A stretch of DNA of 64,000 bases from Ignatzschineria sp. RMDPL8A (GTDB lineage: Bacteria; Pseudomonadota; Gammaproteobacteria; Cardiobacteriales; Wohlfahrtiimonadaceae), in contig NZ_JAPPWA010000002.1 in assembly GCF_029815055.1 (NCBI RefSeq), positions 1,240,001-1,304,000 of the forward strand, in the 5' to 3' direction. Position numbers and translations under genes: made by a program. The notes beneath the pieces were generated by a model. That model saw only the letters and a list, made by a program, of their open reading frames with translations, was not told the DNA's origin and searched no databases. Below, one piece after another: positions 45,830 to 54,238 of the stretch. Numbering within the stretch: position 1 is the stretch's first letter; each line of letters begins with the position of its first letter.

Positions 45830-47254
45830 ATGGAATATACTGCAAGACTCCCCCAGGCAACAGTTTCTACTGATTCTTCTTCAACCCTGAAAAAAACATT
45901 GGTGTTATGGCAAGTGGTCATGATTGGCCTTGCGTATATGCAACCGATGACCGTTTACGATACCTTTGGTATTGTGAGCAAAGATAGTGGTGGGCACGTG
46001 CCTACCTCGTATATCGTCGCATTGATTGCGATGCTTTTTACCGCATTGAGTTACGGAAAAATGGTGCGTCGATATCCATCGGCGGGGTCTGCTTATACCT
46101 ATACGCAGCGTTCGATTAACAAAAACCTTGGGTTTATGGTGGGCTGGTGTTCGCTCCTTGACTACCTCTTTAATCCCATGATTAACATCTTATTGGCGAC
46201 AATTTATCTCCATGCATTGTTCCCCAATATTCCGGTGCCCTATTTTGTAGTGGGATTATCGTTAATGATGACGGTGATTAACTTAAAAGGCGTGGAATTA
46301 GTGGCGAATTTTAATGGGTTAATTGTATTTTTCCAGATGCTTTTAATGGCGGTTTTCCTCTTCCTTGTGATTCAAGGAATCGTGGCAGATCAGCAAATCG
46401 TTGTCGATGGTATCGTACAACCGCGTCCAGAGCCAATGAGTCTGTTTAGTCTTCAGCCCTTTATTTCAGAAGATATGAAAATCTCTCCCATCTTAATGGG
46501 CGCGACGATTCTCTGCTTCTCGTTTTTAGGATTTGATGGCTTAAGCTCCCTCTCAGAAGAGACGAAAGATGCTGAAAATGTGATTCCAAAAGCGATTCTC
46601 CTCACCACATTAATTGGGGGCGTTGTCTTTATTATCACGACTTATTTCTTGCAGATTTTCTTCCCGGATGCGAGCATCTTTAAGCAACCTGATGAAAGCC
46701 AGCCAGAGATTTTACTCTATGTTGCTGGAAAAGCGTTCCAATCCTTTGCACTCACCTTTTCAATCATTACGGTGTTTGCGTCAGGACTTGCGGCGCACAC
46801 AGGTGTTTCACGCTTAATGTATGTAATGGGCCGTGATGGCGCATTTCCGAAAAAAGGATTTGCATACATCCACCCAAAATGGAGAACGCCATCGTTTAAC
46901 GTTATTTTAGTGGGCATTATTTCACTCTCTGCATGCTTCTTTAATCTTGAGATTGCTCTGCATTTAGTGAACTTTGGAGCGCTCACCGCGTTTACCTTTG
47001 TAAACCTCTCGGTGATCTTCCAATACTACATTAAAGATGGCAGACGCGTGACCATGAAAGATCACTTGCTCTATCTCGTATTACCGCTCTACGGCGCGAT
47101 TTCGATCGGAGTGCTCTGGTACTATTTAAGTGCAGAATCCCTAAAATGGGGGCTCTCATGGGCGGCGCTTGGGGCAGTTTACTTAGGATTTTTACTCTAT
47201 CGTAAACGGGTTCAAGGCAAAAGCATTCCAGCACTGCGTGAGCGTGAATTTTAG
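45830..47254 (+). CDS. puuP: Putrescine importer PuuP-like (APC family)
   Basis: A 474-residue APC-superfamily permease with about twelve helices. It is close to E. coli PuuP along its length: IGLAYMQPMTVYDTFGIVS, TALSYGKMVRRYPSAGSAYT, ATILCFSFLGFDGLSSLSEE, ASQPEI-like ESQPEILLYVAGKAFQ, and SRLMYVMGRDGAFPKK. It is predicted to import putrescine by proton symport. A GTG lies directly before, but AAGGAG six bases upstream of the ATG at 45830 sets the start. No puuABCD genes are nearby, so polyamine catabolism would be encoded elsewhere or absent. Confidence 0.88.
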   Translation: MEYTARLPQATVSTDSSSTLKKTLVLWQVVMIGLAYMQPMTVYDTFGIVSKDSGGHVPTSYIVALIAMLFTALSYGKMVRRYPSAGSAYTYTQRSINKNLGFMVGWCSLLDYLFNPMINILLATIYLHALFPNIPVPYFVVGLSLMMTVINLKGVELVANFNGLIVFFQMLLMAVFLFLVIQGIVADQQIVVDGIVQPRPEPMSLFSLQPFISEDMKISPILMGATILCFSFLGFDGLSSLSEETKDAENVIPKAILLTTLIGGVVFIITTYFLQIFFPDASIFKQPDESQPEILLYVAGKAFQSFALTFSIITVFASGLAAHTGVSRLMYVMGRDGAFPKKGFAYIHPKWRTPSFNVILVGIISLSACFFNLEIALHLVNFGALTAFTFVNLSVIFQYYIKDGRRVTMKDHLLYLVLPLYGAISIGVLWYYLSAESLKWGLSWAALGAVYLGFLLYRKRVQGKSIPALREREF

Positions 47255-47360
47255 TTTAAGTTTTATATTTCTTTGAAGAGAAAGACACTCCGTTTTGAGT
47301 CAGCATAGTTAGGTCTCGACACGAGCATAAAAAATATTGCTAACAACTTAAAAACGATTT

Positions 47361-47396
47361 AAAACCGCACCGAGCGAACGTTCCGTGCGGTTTTTT
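47361..47396. terminator. Bidirectional terminator after puuP
   Basis: AAAACCGCAC (47361-47370) pairs with GTGCGGTTTT (47385-47394), flanked by A and T tracts. It separates two convergent genes. Confidence 0.9.
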
Positions 47397-47411
47397 AATT
47401 TTCAGTTTTTA

Positions 47412-48314
47412 TTACTCTTCGCTACCGTGATCGGTTTGAGCGAGCACCCAATAATGATTTTGATTGTGTGCGTCCATATAAGCGAAAAATTCCTCAGATT
47501 GATAGATGCGTTTTATTGCCTTAGCCCAATCACTCTGTTCCATCCCCTCATTGACGACCACTAAAATCTCAAGCTCTGGAATGATATTTTCTTGAAGCAA
47601 TCCTCTTTCAGAAGGAATCCCCGCTGAATAGACAATGCTCCCCGGAATCACAGCGTAATCGATATCGATCATAATGCGTGGAATGGTCGCGGAATCCACC
47701 TCAATAATCTCTAAATTAAGCGGGTTAGAGGTGATGTCATTGTGGGTTACAAGTAGTGGCGAATCGGACTCTTTTAAAGTGATCCAACCGGCTTTTGCAA
47801 GCAAATTATAGGCCCGCGCCGCATTTGATGGATCTTGCGGGATGGCGATTTTCATCTTAGGGGTAATAGCATCAAGGGAGCTGTATTTATCGGAAAAGAT
47901 CGCTGCAGGCACCGAGGGGACGGCAACCACCGGCTTTAGATGAGCATTACGCTCTTTATTAAACACCTTCATATAGGCGGAATGTTGCGCGACGGTTAGG
48001 TCAACGCCTTTTTCGATCGTGCCTATGTTCGATTCCAAGAGATTGGAAAAGTTAACGAGTTTTATCGTATACCCTTCACGCTCTAAAATGGGTTTTACCG
48101 CGTCATTAAATAGATCGTTATAAGGCCCAGGCGATACGCCCACACGAAGGGTCATTTTAGTGAGCTCTGATTCGGCTGAATTTTGATTGCCACAGCTGAT
48201 TAAAACAACGCTTGCGATGAGTAACAATAGCCCTTTAAAGATGGCTTTTGAGGTTAAGTTAAATAAAGGACGTAAACGAAGCGCACCTTTTGGCGCGCGA
48301 TAAAAAATAGCCAT
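47412..48314 (-). CDS. NlpA/MetQ-family substrate-binding lipoprotein
   Basis: A 300-residue lipoprotein of the NLPA family (D-methionine-binding MetQ and relatives). An unusually long n-region (about 25 residues) leads into a hydrophobic core and the lipobox LISC (Cys41). The mature domain has RVGVSPGPYNDLF, DLTVAQHSAYM, KIAIPQDPSNAARA and DYAVIPGSIVYSAG, typical of the family. AGGAGA lies eight bases before the ATG. No metN or metI neighbours are present, so it is an orphan binding protein or works with a distant transporter. Its leader contains a poly-Cys ORF, so cysteine or cystine is a plausible ligand; this is inference. Confidence 0.88.
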   Translation of the reverse strand: MAIFYRAPKGALRLRPLFNLTSKAIFKGLLLLIASVVLISCGNQNSAESELTKMTLRVGVSPGPYNDLFNDAVKPILEREGYTIKLVNFSNLLESNIGTIEKGVDLTVAQHSAYMKVFNKERNAHLKPVVAVPSVPAAIFSDKYSSLDAITPKMKIAIPQDPSNAARAYNLLAKAGWITLKESDSPLLVTHNDITSNPLNLEIIEVDSATIPRIMIDIDYAVIPGSIVYSAGIPSERGLLQENIIPELEILVVVNEGMEQSDWAKAIKRIYQSEEFFAYMDAHNQNHYWVLAQTDHGSEE

Positions 48315-48429
48315 GGGAAAATCTCCTAGTTAGGCAGTGAATAAAGAGGTTGTGAATGGTTTGAGTTTAATGAAAAGTTAAATATGAATTTAAACGGGGA
48401 CGATCTAATCGATTGTCAGCGCATGCCCA

Positions 48430-48455
48430 TTAAGCCCTCGTAAAGAGAGGCTTAA
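48430..48455 (-). promoter_or_regulatory. Leader hairpin upstream of the NlpA-type gene
   Basis: TTAAGCC (48430-48436) and GGCTTAA (48449-48455) form a perfect 7-bp stem, extended by two more pairs around a bulge. It lies between the leader ORF stop and the structural gene. The adjacent GCATGC (48421-48426) can instead pair with GCGTGC of the leader ORF. Confidence 0.5.
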
Positions 48456-48476
48456 GATAAAAACTCTGTTCGATTG

Positions 48477-48515
48477 AAAAAATTATGCGTGTGAGAAACG
48501 ACAACAACAGCACGC
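48477..48515 (-). terminator. Candidate attenuator hairpin over the poly-Cys codons
   Basis: On the minus strand, GCGTG (48515-48511) pairs with CACGC (48491-48487). The loop contains the four cysteine codons, and ATAATTTTTT follows. The stem is short, so terminator activity is uncertain. Confidence 0.4.
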
Positions 48516-48578
48516 CATCGATTTATTGCAAACCGTGGTGGAGAGGGCGTGGTGATGAATGAATGTCGCAGTTGTCAT
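48483..48578 (-). CDS. Leader peptide ORF with four consecutive Cys codons
   Basis: A 31-codon ORF on the minus strand, 168 bp upstream of the NlpA-type lipoprotein. It starts MTTATFIHHHALSTT and continues VCNKSMACCCCRFSHA to a TAA. The run TGC-TGT-TGT-TGT occupies 48512-48501, with a further Cys codon six codons earlier. Only a weak GAG-type ribosome site precedes the ATG. Poly-Cys leader ORFs that act as cysteine-responsive attenuators are known from mycobacteria; a similar role here is inferred. It is too short to judge by composition alone. Confidence 0.55.
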   Translation of the reverse strand: MTTATFIHHHALSTTVCNKSMACCCCRFSHA

Positions 48579-48806
48579 GAGGGTCTCAAAAAAGTTTCTC
48601 AACGATATAAAGGAAGTTACCTCTTAACAAATAGCATAGCTTTTTAACCGTTGCAAACAGTACTTAATTGTTTTAACTATTAAAGAGTAGATTGACAGAA
48701 GAAGGTGGCGCAAAATTGATGCTACGGAATGCGCGATTTTCTACACAATAAAATGCTATGATAGCGAGAGTTTATACCGTGTTGACAGGTTAGAAGAGGA
48801 GGCTTC

Positions 48807-48971
48807 ATGCTGTTTTTTGCCATCTTAATTATTTTATTGCTCGCATTTTTTATCGATCCTGTGGTGTTTATGGGAGCGCTTTTATTACTGGTAATGGCGT
48901 TAATTACCATTCGATTATTGGCTAAAAAAGAGGAGCGGAAAGAGGCAGAGCGGTCAGAGCATCTTGAGTGA
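48807..48971 (+). CDS. Small membrane protein, 54 residues
   Basis: A short gene that is easily missed. AGAGGAGG (48795-48802) lies four to five bases before the ATG, one of the strongest ribosome sites in the window. The peptide has two hydrophobic stretches (about 2-16 and 19-38) separated by an Asp-Pro, then a charged tail (KKEERKEAERSEHLE). It ends 50 bp before mepA on the same strand, so they may be co-transcribed. I do not recognise the family. Confidence 0.75.
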   Translation: MLFFAILIILLLAFFIDPVVFMGALLLLVMALITIRLLAKKEERKEAERSEHLE

Positions 48972-49021
48972 TAGCAAGTTTAGATCTTGGATTCTAATGA
49001 TTAAAAATAGAGGAGTAAGAG

Positions 49022-49861
49022 ATGGGGCAGATGAAACGAGCGATGGCGATTGCACTGGGTGCAATTTTTTGCCTTAGCGTGGCTGAAGGGCGCGCCTTTA
49101 ATGAGTTTAAAACACCGACGCTTCATGAGACAGAAGTGATTGGAAGTTATGCAAATGGCTGTCTATTAGGAGCTGAAAAGCTCGCGGATAAGGGCCCCGG
49201 CTACCAAACCATGCGCCAGAGTCGAAATCGCCATTTTGGGCATCCGGCGCTCATTGACTATATTGAAAAACTCGCGAAAATTCGTGAGAAAAAGGGTGTG
49301 CTGCTTTTTGTTGGGGATATGAGCCAACCGCGCGGTGGATTGATGAATTCCTCTCATGCAAGTCATCAAATTGGGCTCGATGTGGATATTTGGTTATACA
49401 CGATGAAGCCAAGTGCCTTTAAACCCGCTTATATTGAAAAGATCGGATCGCCCTCTGTGGTAGATAAAGTTAAAGGCATCGTTAATTCCGATTGGCGCGA
49501 TGAGATTTTTGAGTTTGTTGGGGAAGCGGCGAGCTTTCCTGAGGTGGACCGAATTTTTATCAATCCGGTGATCAAAAAAGAGCTCTGTAAAATCGACCCC
49601 AATGCGCCGTGGCAATATAAAATCCGCCCGTGGTTTGGGCATGATTCTCACTTTCACGTGCGCTTAAAATGTCCGAAAGGGGAGGCAAGCTGCTTGCCAC
49701 AAGCGCCGATTCCTAAAACCTCAGGTTGTACGGCCGATCTGGATAATTGGATTCGGGATCAATCCGATTACGCAATTAATGGGCCAAAGCCAGGAAGCGG
49801 GAAAGCAAAACCCCGTCCACCGATGCCACTTCGTTGTCAGCAATTATTACAAGAACAGTAA
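49022..49861 (+). CDS. mepA: Penicillin-insensitive murein endopeptidase MepA
   Basis: A 279-residue periplasmic LAS-type zinc endopeptidase that cleaves D-Ala-meso-DAP crosslinks. The signal peptide ends near VAEGRAF. Zinc ligands lie in HASHQIGLDVDIW and in GHDSHFHVRLKCP. Cysteines in CLLGAE, KELCKIDP, KCPKGEASC and SGCTAD fit the disulfide pattern of MepA. AGAGG lies upstream. Confidence 0.95.
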   Translation: MGQMKRAMAIALGAIFCLSVAEGRAFNEFKTPTLHETEVIGSYANGCLLGAEKLADKGPGYQTMRQSRNRHFGHPALIDYIEKLAKIREKKGVLLFVGDMSQPRGGLMNSSHASHQIGLDVDIWLYTMKPSAFKPAYIEKIGSPSVVDKVKGIVNSDWRDEIFEFVGEAASFPEVDRIFINPVIKKELCKIDPNAPWQYKIRPWFGHDSHFHVRLKCPKGEASCLPQAPIPKTSGCTADLDNWIRDQSDYAINGPKPGSGKAKPRPPMPLRCQQLLQEQ

Positions 49862-49893
49862 ATAGCCAAAGTTGCTGAATTCATTGAGGCAAT

Positions 49894-49940
49894 AAAAAAG
49901 CGAACTTAGGTTGAACAAATGATTCCTAAGTTCGCTTTTT
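49894..49940. terminator. Bidirectional terminator after mepA
   Basis: AAAAAGCGAACTTAGG (49895-49910) pairs with CCTAAGTTCGCTTTTT (49925-49940). It serves mepA and the convergent minus-strand gene. Confidence 0.93.
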
Positions 49941-49968
49941 AATGGTTCGTTTTAAACGAATTATTGTA

Positions 49969-50322
49969 TTATTTAGCTGTTTTCAGTGCTGAAATCCAGC
50001 CAAAGAGTGTATATAACACGATTGTTGCGCCGATAAAGCCAAGACCGTAGACAAGCGCGATTAAGAACCAGTCTGCCGGGCCACCTGCGTCAGTAAAGCC
50101 TGATGAGGAGACCTTTGCCATGATGATAAGGGCAACCACACCGCCCAAAAGACCTGCTGCTTGTGAGCGAACCATGCGCGTTGATACGATGCCTTTTTCA
50201 AACATGATAAGCGCGATAAACGCTAAGGTTCCAAAAATAATGATCGCCATTAATACCCATAAAAGTGGGCCAAGCATCTCTTGGAAGACGGAAACAATCG
50301 TTAATAGATCAAATTCTTGCAT
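49969..50322 (-). CDS. Small three-helix membrane protein next to SQR
   Basis: A 117-residue protein with three hydrophobic helices (about 18-40, 54-68, 84-110) and few charged residues. It starts ten bases after the oxidoreductase stop with AGGAG upstream, so it is in the same operon. I do not assign a family with certainty. From context, a membrane or quinone-side partner of the sulfide:quinone oxidoreductase is plausible. Confidence 0.78.
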   Translation of the reverse strand: MQEFDLLTIVSVFQEMLGPLLWVLMAIIIFGTLAFIALIMFEKGIVSTRMVRSQAAGLLGGVVALIIMAKVSSSGFTDAGGPADWFLIALVYGLGFIGATIVLYTLFGWISALKTAK

Positions 50323-50332
50323 GCTGTTCTCC

Positions 50333-51712
50333 TTATGCGCGACCGCGTAACATACTAATGTAGGTGGGTTTAAGCGCCATGGTTTTCATTACCCAGCTAA
50401 TCCACAGCTCTTCGAGCGGTGCGATAATGCCCGGGAATGATGGGGTTAAGTTGTTGTGATAATCGAACTCAACGAGCATTGCTTGACCAAGACGGGTAAT
50501 CATTGGGCACGAGGTATAACCATCGTAATGAGCGTCGGAGGTTTTTCCTTCAAGCTCTGCCACTAAATGATCCACTGCAACGGGCACCTGCCATTTAACC
50601 GATGCCGCAGTTTTCCCTTTCGGAACCCCTGCGATATCACCCACACCAAATACGTTGCGATAGCGAACGTGACGAAGCGTTGATTTTTCAACTTCCATCC
50701 AGCCATCAAAGGCCCAGATGCCATCTTTCCACGCAAGCGGGCTATAACGCACAGGATCAGGCGCACGCATTGGTGGAATCACGTTGATAAAATCGTATTG
50801 ATATTCTTCGGTCCCTTCAGGCTTTGCAAACGTTGCAATGCGCTTACCCGGGTCGATCGCAATCAGATCGCGGTCGTGGTTGATATGAATATCACGCTCT
50901 TCAAAGAGCATTCTGACTTTCTCAGAAACAATCGGCACACTGAAGAGGGCTTTATTGTTTGAGTTATAGATGATTTCCGCTTTGCTGCGGTTGCCGCGAC
51001 GGGTTAAATAATCTTCGGTGATGAAGGTATATTTAAGCGGTGCGCCGGCACACTTCATCTCAGTATTGGGGCGATGGAAGATACCCACGCCGCCATTGTC
51101 TGCAAATTTAGACATCTGTTCCCAGGTGCGTTTTGCCGACTCAGGGCCGTGATAGATACTGCCCATCCCGTTTTGACCGATTAAGGACTCATCCATTCCT
51201 TCGATCGCTGCGTAATCGAGTTTTAATCCCATGGCAACAAAGAGATAGTCATAGGCAACGGTTTTCCCGCTTTCAGTGACGACTTTGTTCGCATCAGGAT
51301 CGATTTCAGCCACACGCTCTTCGATTAAATCGATGCCTTTTGGAAGGTAATCTTTAGTTTTTGAAACCGGGTAATCACCGGGCTTAATGCCTGCTGCAAC
51401 GAGGGTAAAACCAGGTTGATAGTAATGCTCTTTACGGGCATCAATGATGGTGATTTTCGCGCCTTCTAAACGGTCAGCTAAACGTGATGCTGTCGCTAAT
51501 CCTGCAGCACCGGCTCCAGCGATTACGATATTAACGCTGGTTTTAACTTTTTTAACGGAAGGTTTGCTTAATAGAACGGTTGCGCCCGTACCTGCAGCTC
51601 CAAGTACGACAGAACCTGCTCCAGCAGCCCCAAGATAGCGTAATGCATCGCGGCGGCTTGGATTGTGAGCAGCTTCCGGAGATTGGACATCTTTCTCTTT
51701 TTGATCTGTCAT
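50333..51712 (-). CDS. sqr: Sulfide:quinone oxidoreductase with Tat-like signal
   Basis: A 459-residue flavoprotein. A twin-arginine segment (PSRRDALRYLGAAG) precedes a hydrophobic region, so export by Tat is likely. The FAD fold begins with VIAGAGAAGLATASRLA. Redox cysteines C221 (MKCAGAPLKYTF) and C402 (YTSCPMITRLGQAML) match those needed for sulfide oxidation, and GVGDIAGVPKGKTAASVKWQ is the second FAD signature. It would oxidise sulfide and pass electrons to quinone at the membrane surface. Flavocytochrome c sulfide dehydrogenase flavoproteins are the nearest alternative. Its upstream region has a long inverted repeat. Confidence 0.88.
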   Translation of the reverse strand: MTDQKEKDVQSPEAAHNPSRRDALRYLGAAGAGSVVLGAAGTGATVLLSKPSVKKVKTSVNIVIAGAGAAGLATASRLADRLEGAKITIIDARKEHYYQPGFTLVAAGIKPGDYPVSKTKDYLPKGIDLIEERVAEIDPDANKVVTESGKTVAYDYLFVAMGLKLDYAAIEGMDESLIGQNGMGSIYHGPESAKRTWEQMSKFADNGGVGIFHRPNTEMKCAGAPLKYTFITEDYLTRRGNRSKAEIIYNSNNKALFSVPIVSEKVRMLFEERDIHINHDRDLIAIDPGKRIATFAKPEGTEEYQYDFINVIPPMRAPDPVRYSPLAWKDGIWAFDGWMEVEKSTLRHVRYRNVFGVGDIAGVPKGKTAASVKWQVPVAVDHLVAELEGKTSDAHYDGYTSCPMITRLGQAMLVEFDYHNNLTPSFPGIIAPLEELWISWVMKTMALKPTYISMLRGRA

Positions 51713-52179
51713 TTGACAATGCCTTTAACTTTAAATAAACGAGTGGGTCTGCAAAACTAAAAGCGTTCCTTTTGCAGAAAATTCTATATATTAATTTTAA
51801 TTACATTAATCTATTGAAATTATAAGCCTTATAGAGGTGAGTGTCGCGATATAGAACAATTTTAGCGACTTTATAAGGCTCTAATAATTGTAATGAGATC
51901 TACAAGAATCTTCAAGCTTGCATAAAAAACATATTATCAATGAATAAATTAATTTGATGTAAAAAAAGCGCTATTAATAGAATTTATTACTCACGTCCTT
52001 CATTTAAAAGGGGGTATTTTCGGTGCTCGGAAGTGTTAAGAAGTGTGAATTACCAATGGGTTTAATCAACACAGCCTCTTTTGAACGGGCATTCAATAAC
52101 GAGGCTGCATAATTGTTGCGCTTCGAGCATTAATTAGATGGATTTTGCAAAAATACTCACAATTTATTGCACAAATAGG
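51713..52179. other. Intergenic region upstream of sqr
   Basis: 467 bp, AT-rich, without a convincing ORF on either strand. It contains the inverted repeat described at 51825-51880. No clear terminator was found for the HAD gene on the minus strand, so read-through from that side is possible. Confidence 0.5.
51825..51880 (-). promoter_or_regulatory. Two-part inverted repeat upstream of sqr
   Basis: AGCCTTATA (51825-51833) pairs with TATAAGGCT (51872-51880), and inside it GTCGC (51842-51846) pairs with GCGAC (51865-51869). It lies 113-168 bp upstream of sqr and could be an operator or a leader structure. Confidence 0.4.
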
Positions 52180-52788
52180 CTATGAATTCGTTAAATGTTC
52201 TAAGATTGCGGCACAATCGGCGAAGTAAAAATCAGTGATCTCCGGCCAGAAGTTCTCCGGTTGATTGACTAAGATTGTAGACGTTCCTGCATTGCGCCCA
52301 CAGTTAAGATCAAAGGTAAAATCGCCTACCATCACCGCTTTTTGAGGTGTTCCATTCCAGCGATTTAAGAGATGTAAAATCCCATCAGGATCGGGTTTTG
52401 GCGCAGCTTCATCACGGCCTAAAATATCGTCCATTTCAAAATATTTAAGCGCGTCAATGGCTTCTAATGTTTTAAGTGCGACGTTCCGATTATTGCGGGT
52501 TAATAACCCGAGCTTTGCCCCCTTTTCGTGGGTGAGATAATCAAGTAGCTCAATGGCGCCGCGATTGGGTTTTGAGTCGGCGGCTTTAGTGAGCCCGTAA
52601 TTTAACAGCCACGCATGCTTCTCTTTGGCTTCTTTTTCGGGTAAGGAACGAATATAACGGAGCATGTCATGGGCCTCTTCCTCCGGGACTTCAAGGGCGC
52701 GTTTCATCTCATCGAAATTATGATTTTGCACGGTTAACGTGCCGTCCATATCGAAAATCCAGTAGGGTAAAGTATGCAATGTTGCCAT
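52180..52788 (-). CDS. HAD-family hydrolase (phosphoglycolate phosphatase-like)
   Basis: A 202-residue cytoplasmic phosphatase of the HAD superfamily, subfamily IA. Motif I is FDMDGTLT (nucleophile Asp), motif II is the Thr in LLTRNN, motif III is the Lys in AAPKPDP, and motif IV is MVGDFTFDLN. The alpha-helical cap lies between motifs I and II. The substrate cannot be read from sequence. Confidence 0.88.
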   Translation of the reverse strand: MATLHTLPYWIFDMDGTLTVQNHNFDEMKRALEVPEEEAHDMLRYIRSLPEKEAKEKHAWLLNYGLTKAADSKPNRGAIELLDYLTHEKGAKLGLLTRNNRNVALKTLEAIDALKYFEMDDILGRDEAAPKPDPDGILHLLNRWNGTPQKAVMVGDFTFDLNCGRNAGTSTILVNQPENFWPEITDFYFADCAAILEHLTNS

Positions 52789-52876
52789 GGTGACTCCTTC
52801 AAAATTAAAAAGATCGCGCGGAGGCGTTAATTTGATTATTATAAGGGAAATATAAAAATAAACGAATGGAGGAGCG

Positions 52877-53197
52877 ATGTATCAAGTTGTTTTTCATCTA
52901 AGTGATCTGCCACGTTGGAATCGTGCGATCAACAATATTCAAAATTTCCTAAAAGCCGAACCGAGCGCAACACTTGTATTAGTGGTAAATGGCGATGCGG
53001 TGAAGGGCTTTGTCTATCCGGAAGTGATCGATAAGCTCGATGGATTACTGAGCCAAGTGTTAGTCTGCGCGTGCGCTAATTCCCTTAAAGGCAATGATAT
53101 CGAGCTTTCTCATGATACGGGGATTAAGACGATTCAAGCGGGCGTTGTGGCGATTGCTCAATATCAAGCGGATGGGTTTGCTTATATTAAGCCGTAA
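52877..53197 (+). CDS. DsrE/YchN-like sulfur-relay family protein
   Basis: A 106-residue protein of the DsrE/DsrF-like fold. The segments VVFHLSDLPRWNRAINNIQN and TLVLVVNGDAVKGF, the conserved-position cysteines in VLVCACANSL and the C-terminal GVVAIAQYQADGFAYIKP match small DsrE-like proteins. These often sit near sulfur-oxidation genes, and here an SQR lies 1.2 kb away. Sulfur-carrier function is inferred only. GGAGGAG gives the ribosome site. Confidence 0.82.
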   Translation: MYQVVFHLSDLPRWNRAINNIQNFLKAEPSATLVLVVNGDAVKGFVYPEVIDKLDGLLSQVLVCACANSLKGNDIELSHDTGIKTIQAGVVAIAQYQADGFAYIKP

Positions 53198-53247
53198 GCC
53201 GCCGTAATTCGTAAGGCGATGTTAAATAAACTCTGGATTTAGGTTGA

Positions 53248-54153
53248 TTACCAGCGGCGAAAGGATGTTTTAACCGCTAGGGGAAGCGTATGAGGCGCTT
53301 GCTCTTTAAGCGCATCGAGCTCCGTTTCTGCTGGGTCTGATAGCGTCTTTTCGCCCGTTTCACTCCAATATTCGATCGGCTCAACGAGCGTACCGTTTTG
53401 ATAGGTCGCGCGTTTTGCTAGCTCGCCACTTGGGTAGCGTTCAAGCCACTGTCCATTAGGTACGCCATTTTGATACTGTTTTTCCGTTTTTAGTTGGCCG
53501 GTTTGATACCAAGTTACCCAAAAGCCGGTTTTTTGATCAGCGCGATAAACCCCTTTTGCGGAGAGCTTTCCATTTTGATAATACTCGCGGTATTCCCCCT
53601 CTTTATGGCCCTTTTCATCAAAATTGGCGAGACGTTTTAATTCGCCGGAAGGATACCATGAGCGCCAAAGATTGACGCGCGTGCCATTTTGATAATCGCC
53701 CATCACATGGAGCTTTCCATTTTGATAGTAGGTGATGAGCGGGCCGGTAAATCCGGTTTTTTGACAATATTTCTGATAGCGCGCTTCATCATCGATGGCG
53801 TAGCAAAAATCATGGAGATCGGTTTTCCGCATTAAGAGAAAGGGTTCAGTGCGCGTTTGCCCAACGTGATCGGCATAGTGATCTTGTACGAGATAGAATC
53901 CTTCGGTGGTGATCCCTAAGAATTTACGATAGATGGGGCCATTATAATCGCCTTTTGCAACGACCGATCCGAGTAACCAAGGGGCTTCGGCGGTGGCGAT
54001 TAGATCAATTTGGGTGGAATTTTGGGGCGTGCTTGGTGTTTTAGCAGTCTGTTTCGGACTTGATGAAGGGCTCACCGATTGATCCGCAAAGAGCGGGGAA
54101 AAAAGTGGTGAAAATACAGCGATGGTAACCATGGAAACAGCTAAAAAACGCAT
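53248..54153 (-). CDS. Exported MORN-repeat (YwqK-like) protein
   Basis: A 301-residue protein with a signal peptide (MRFLAVSMVTIAVFSPLFS..., cleaved near FADQS) and at least five antitoxin-like/MORN repeats of the form YxNGxLxxxGxYxxGxxxGxW (for example YYQNGKLSAKGVYRADQKTG). This is the YwqK family. The open frame extends to 54261, but AAGGAGC lies six bases before the ATG at 54153 and only that start gives a signal peptide. Function is unknown; despite the antitoxin family label, no toxin gene is adjacent. Confidence 0.8.
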   Translation of the reverse strand: MRFLAVSMVTIAVFSPLFSPLFADQSVSPSSSPKQTAKTPSTPQNSTQIDLIATAEAPWLLGSVVAKGDYNGPIYRKFLGITTEGFYLVQDHYADHVGQTRTEPFLLMRKTDLHDFCYAIDDEARYQKYCQKTGFTGPLITYYQNGKLHVMGDYQNGTRVNLWRSWYPSGELKRLANFDEKGHKEGEYREYYQNGKLSAKGVYRADQKTGFWVTWYQTGQLKTEKQYQNGVPNGQWLERYPSGELAKRATYQNGTLVEPIEYWSETGEKTLSDPAETELDALKEQAPHTLPLAVKTSFRRW

Positions 54154-54238
54154 CAAGTGCTCCTTTAAACAACCTGCTAAAGCAGTTAGCGATCTGTATA
54201 GTATAACGAATTTTGGCAAAAAGCGACAAAACTGCACG

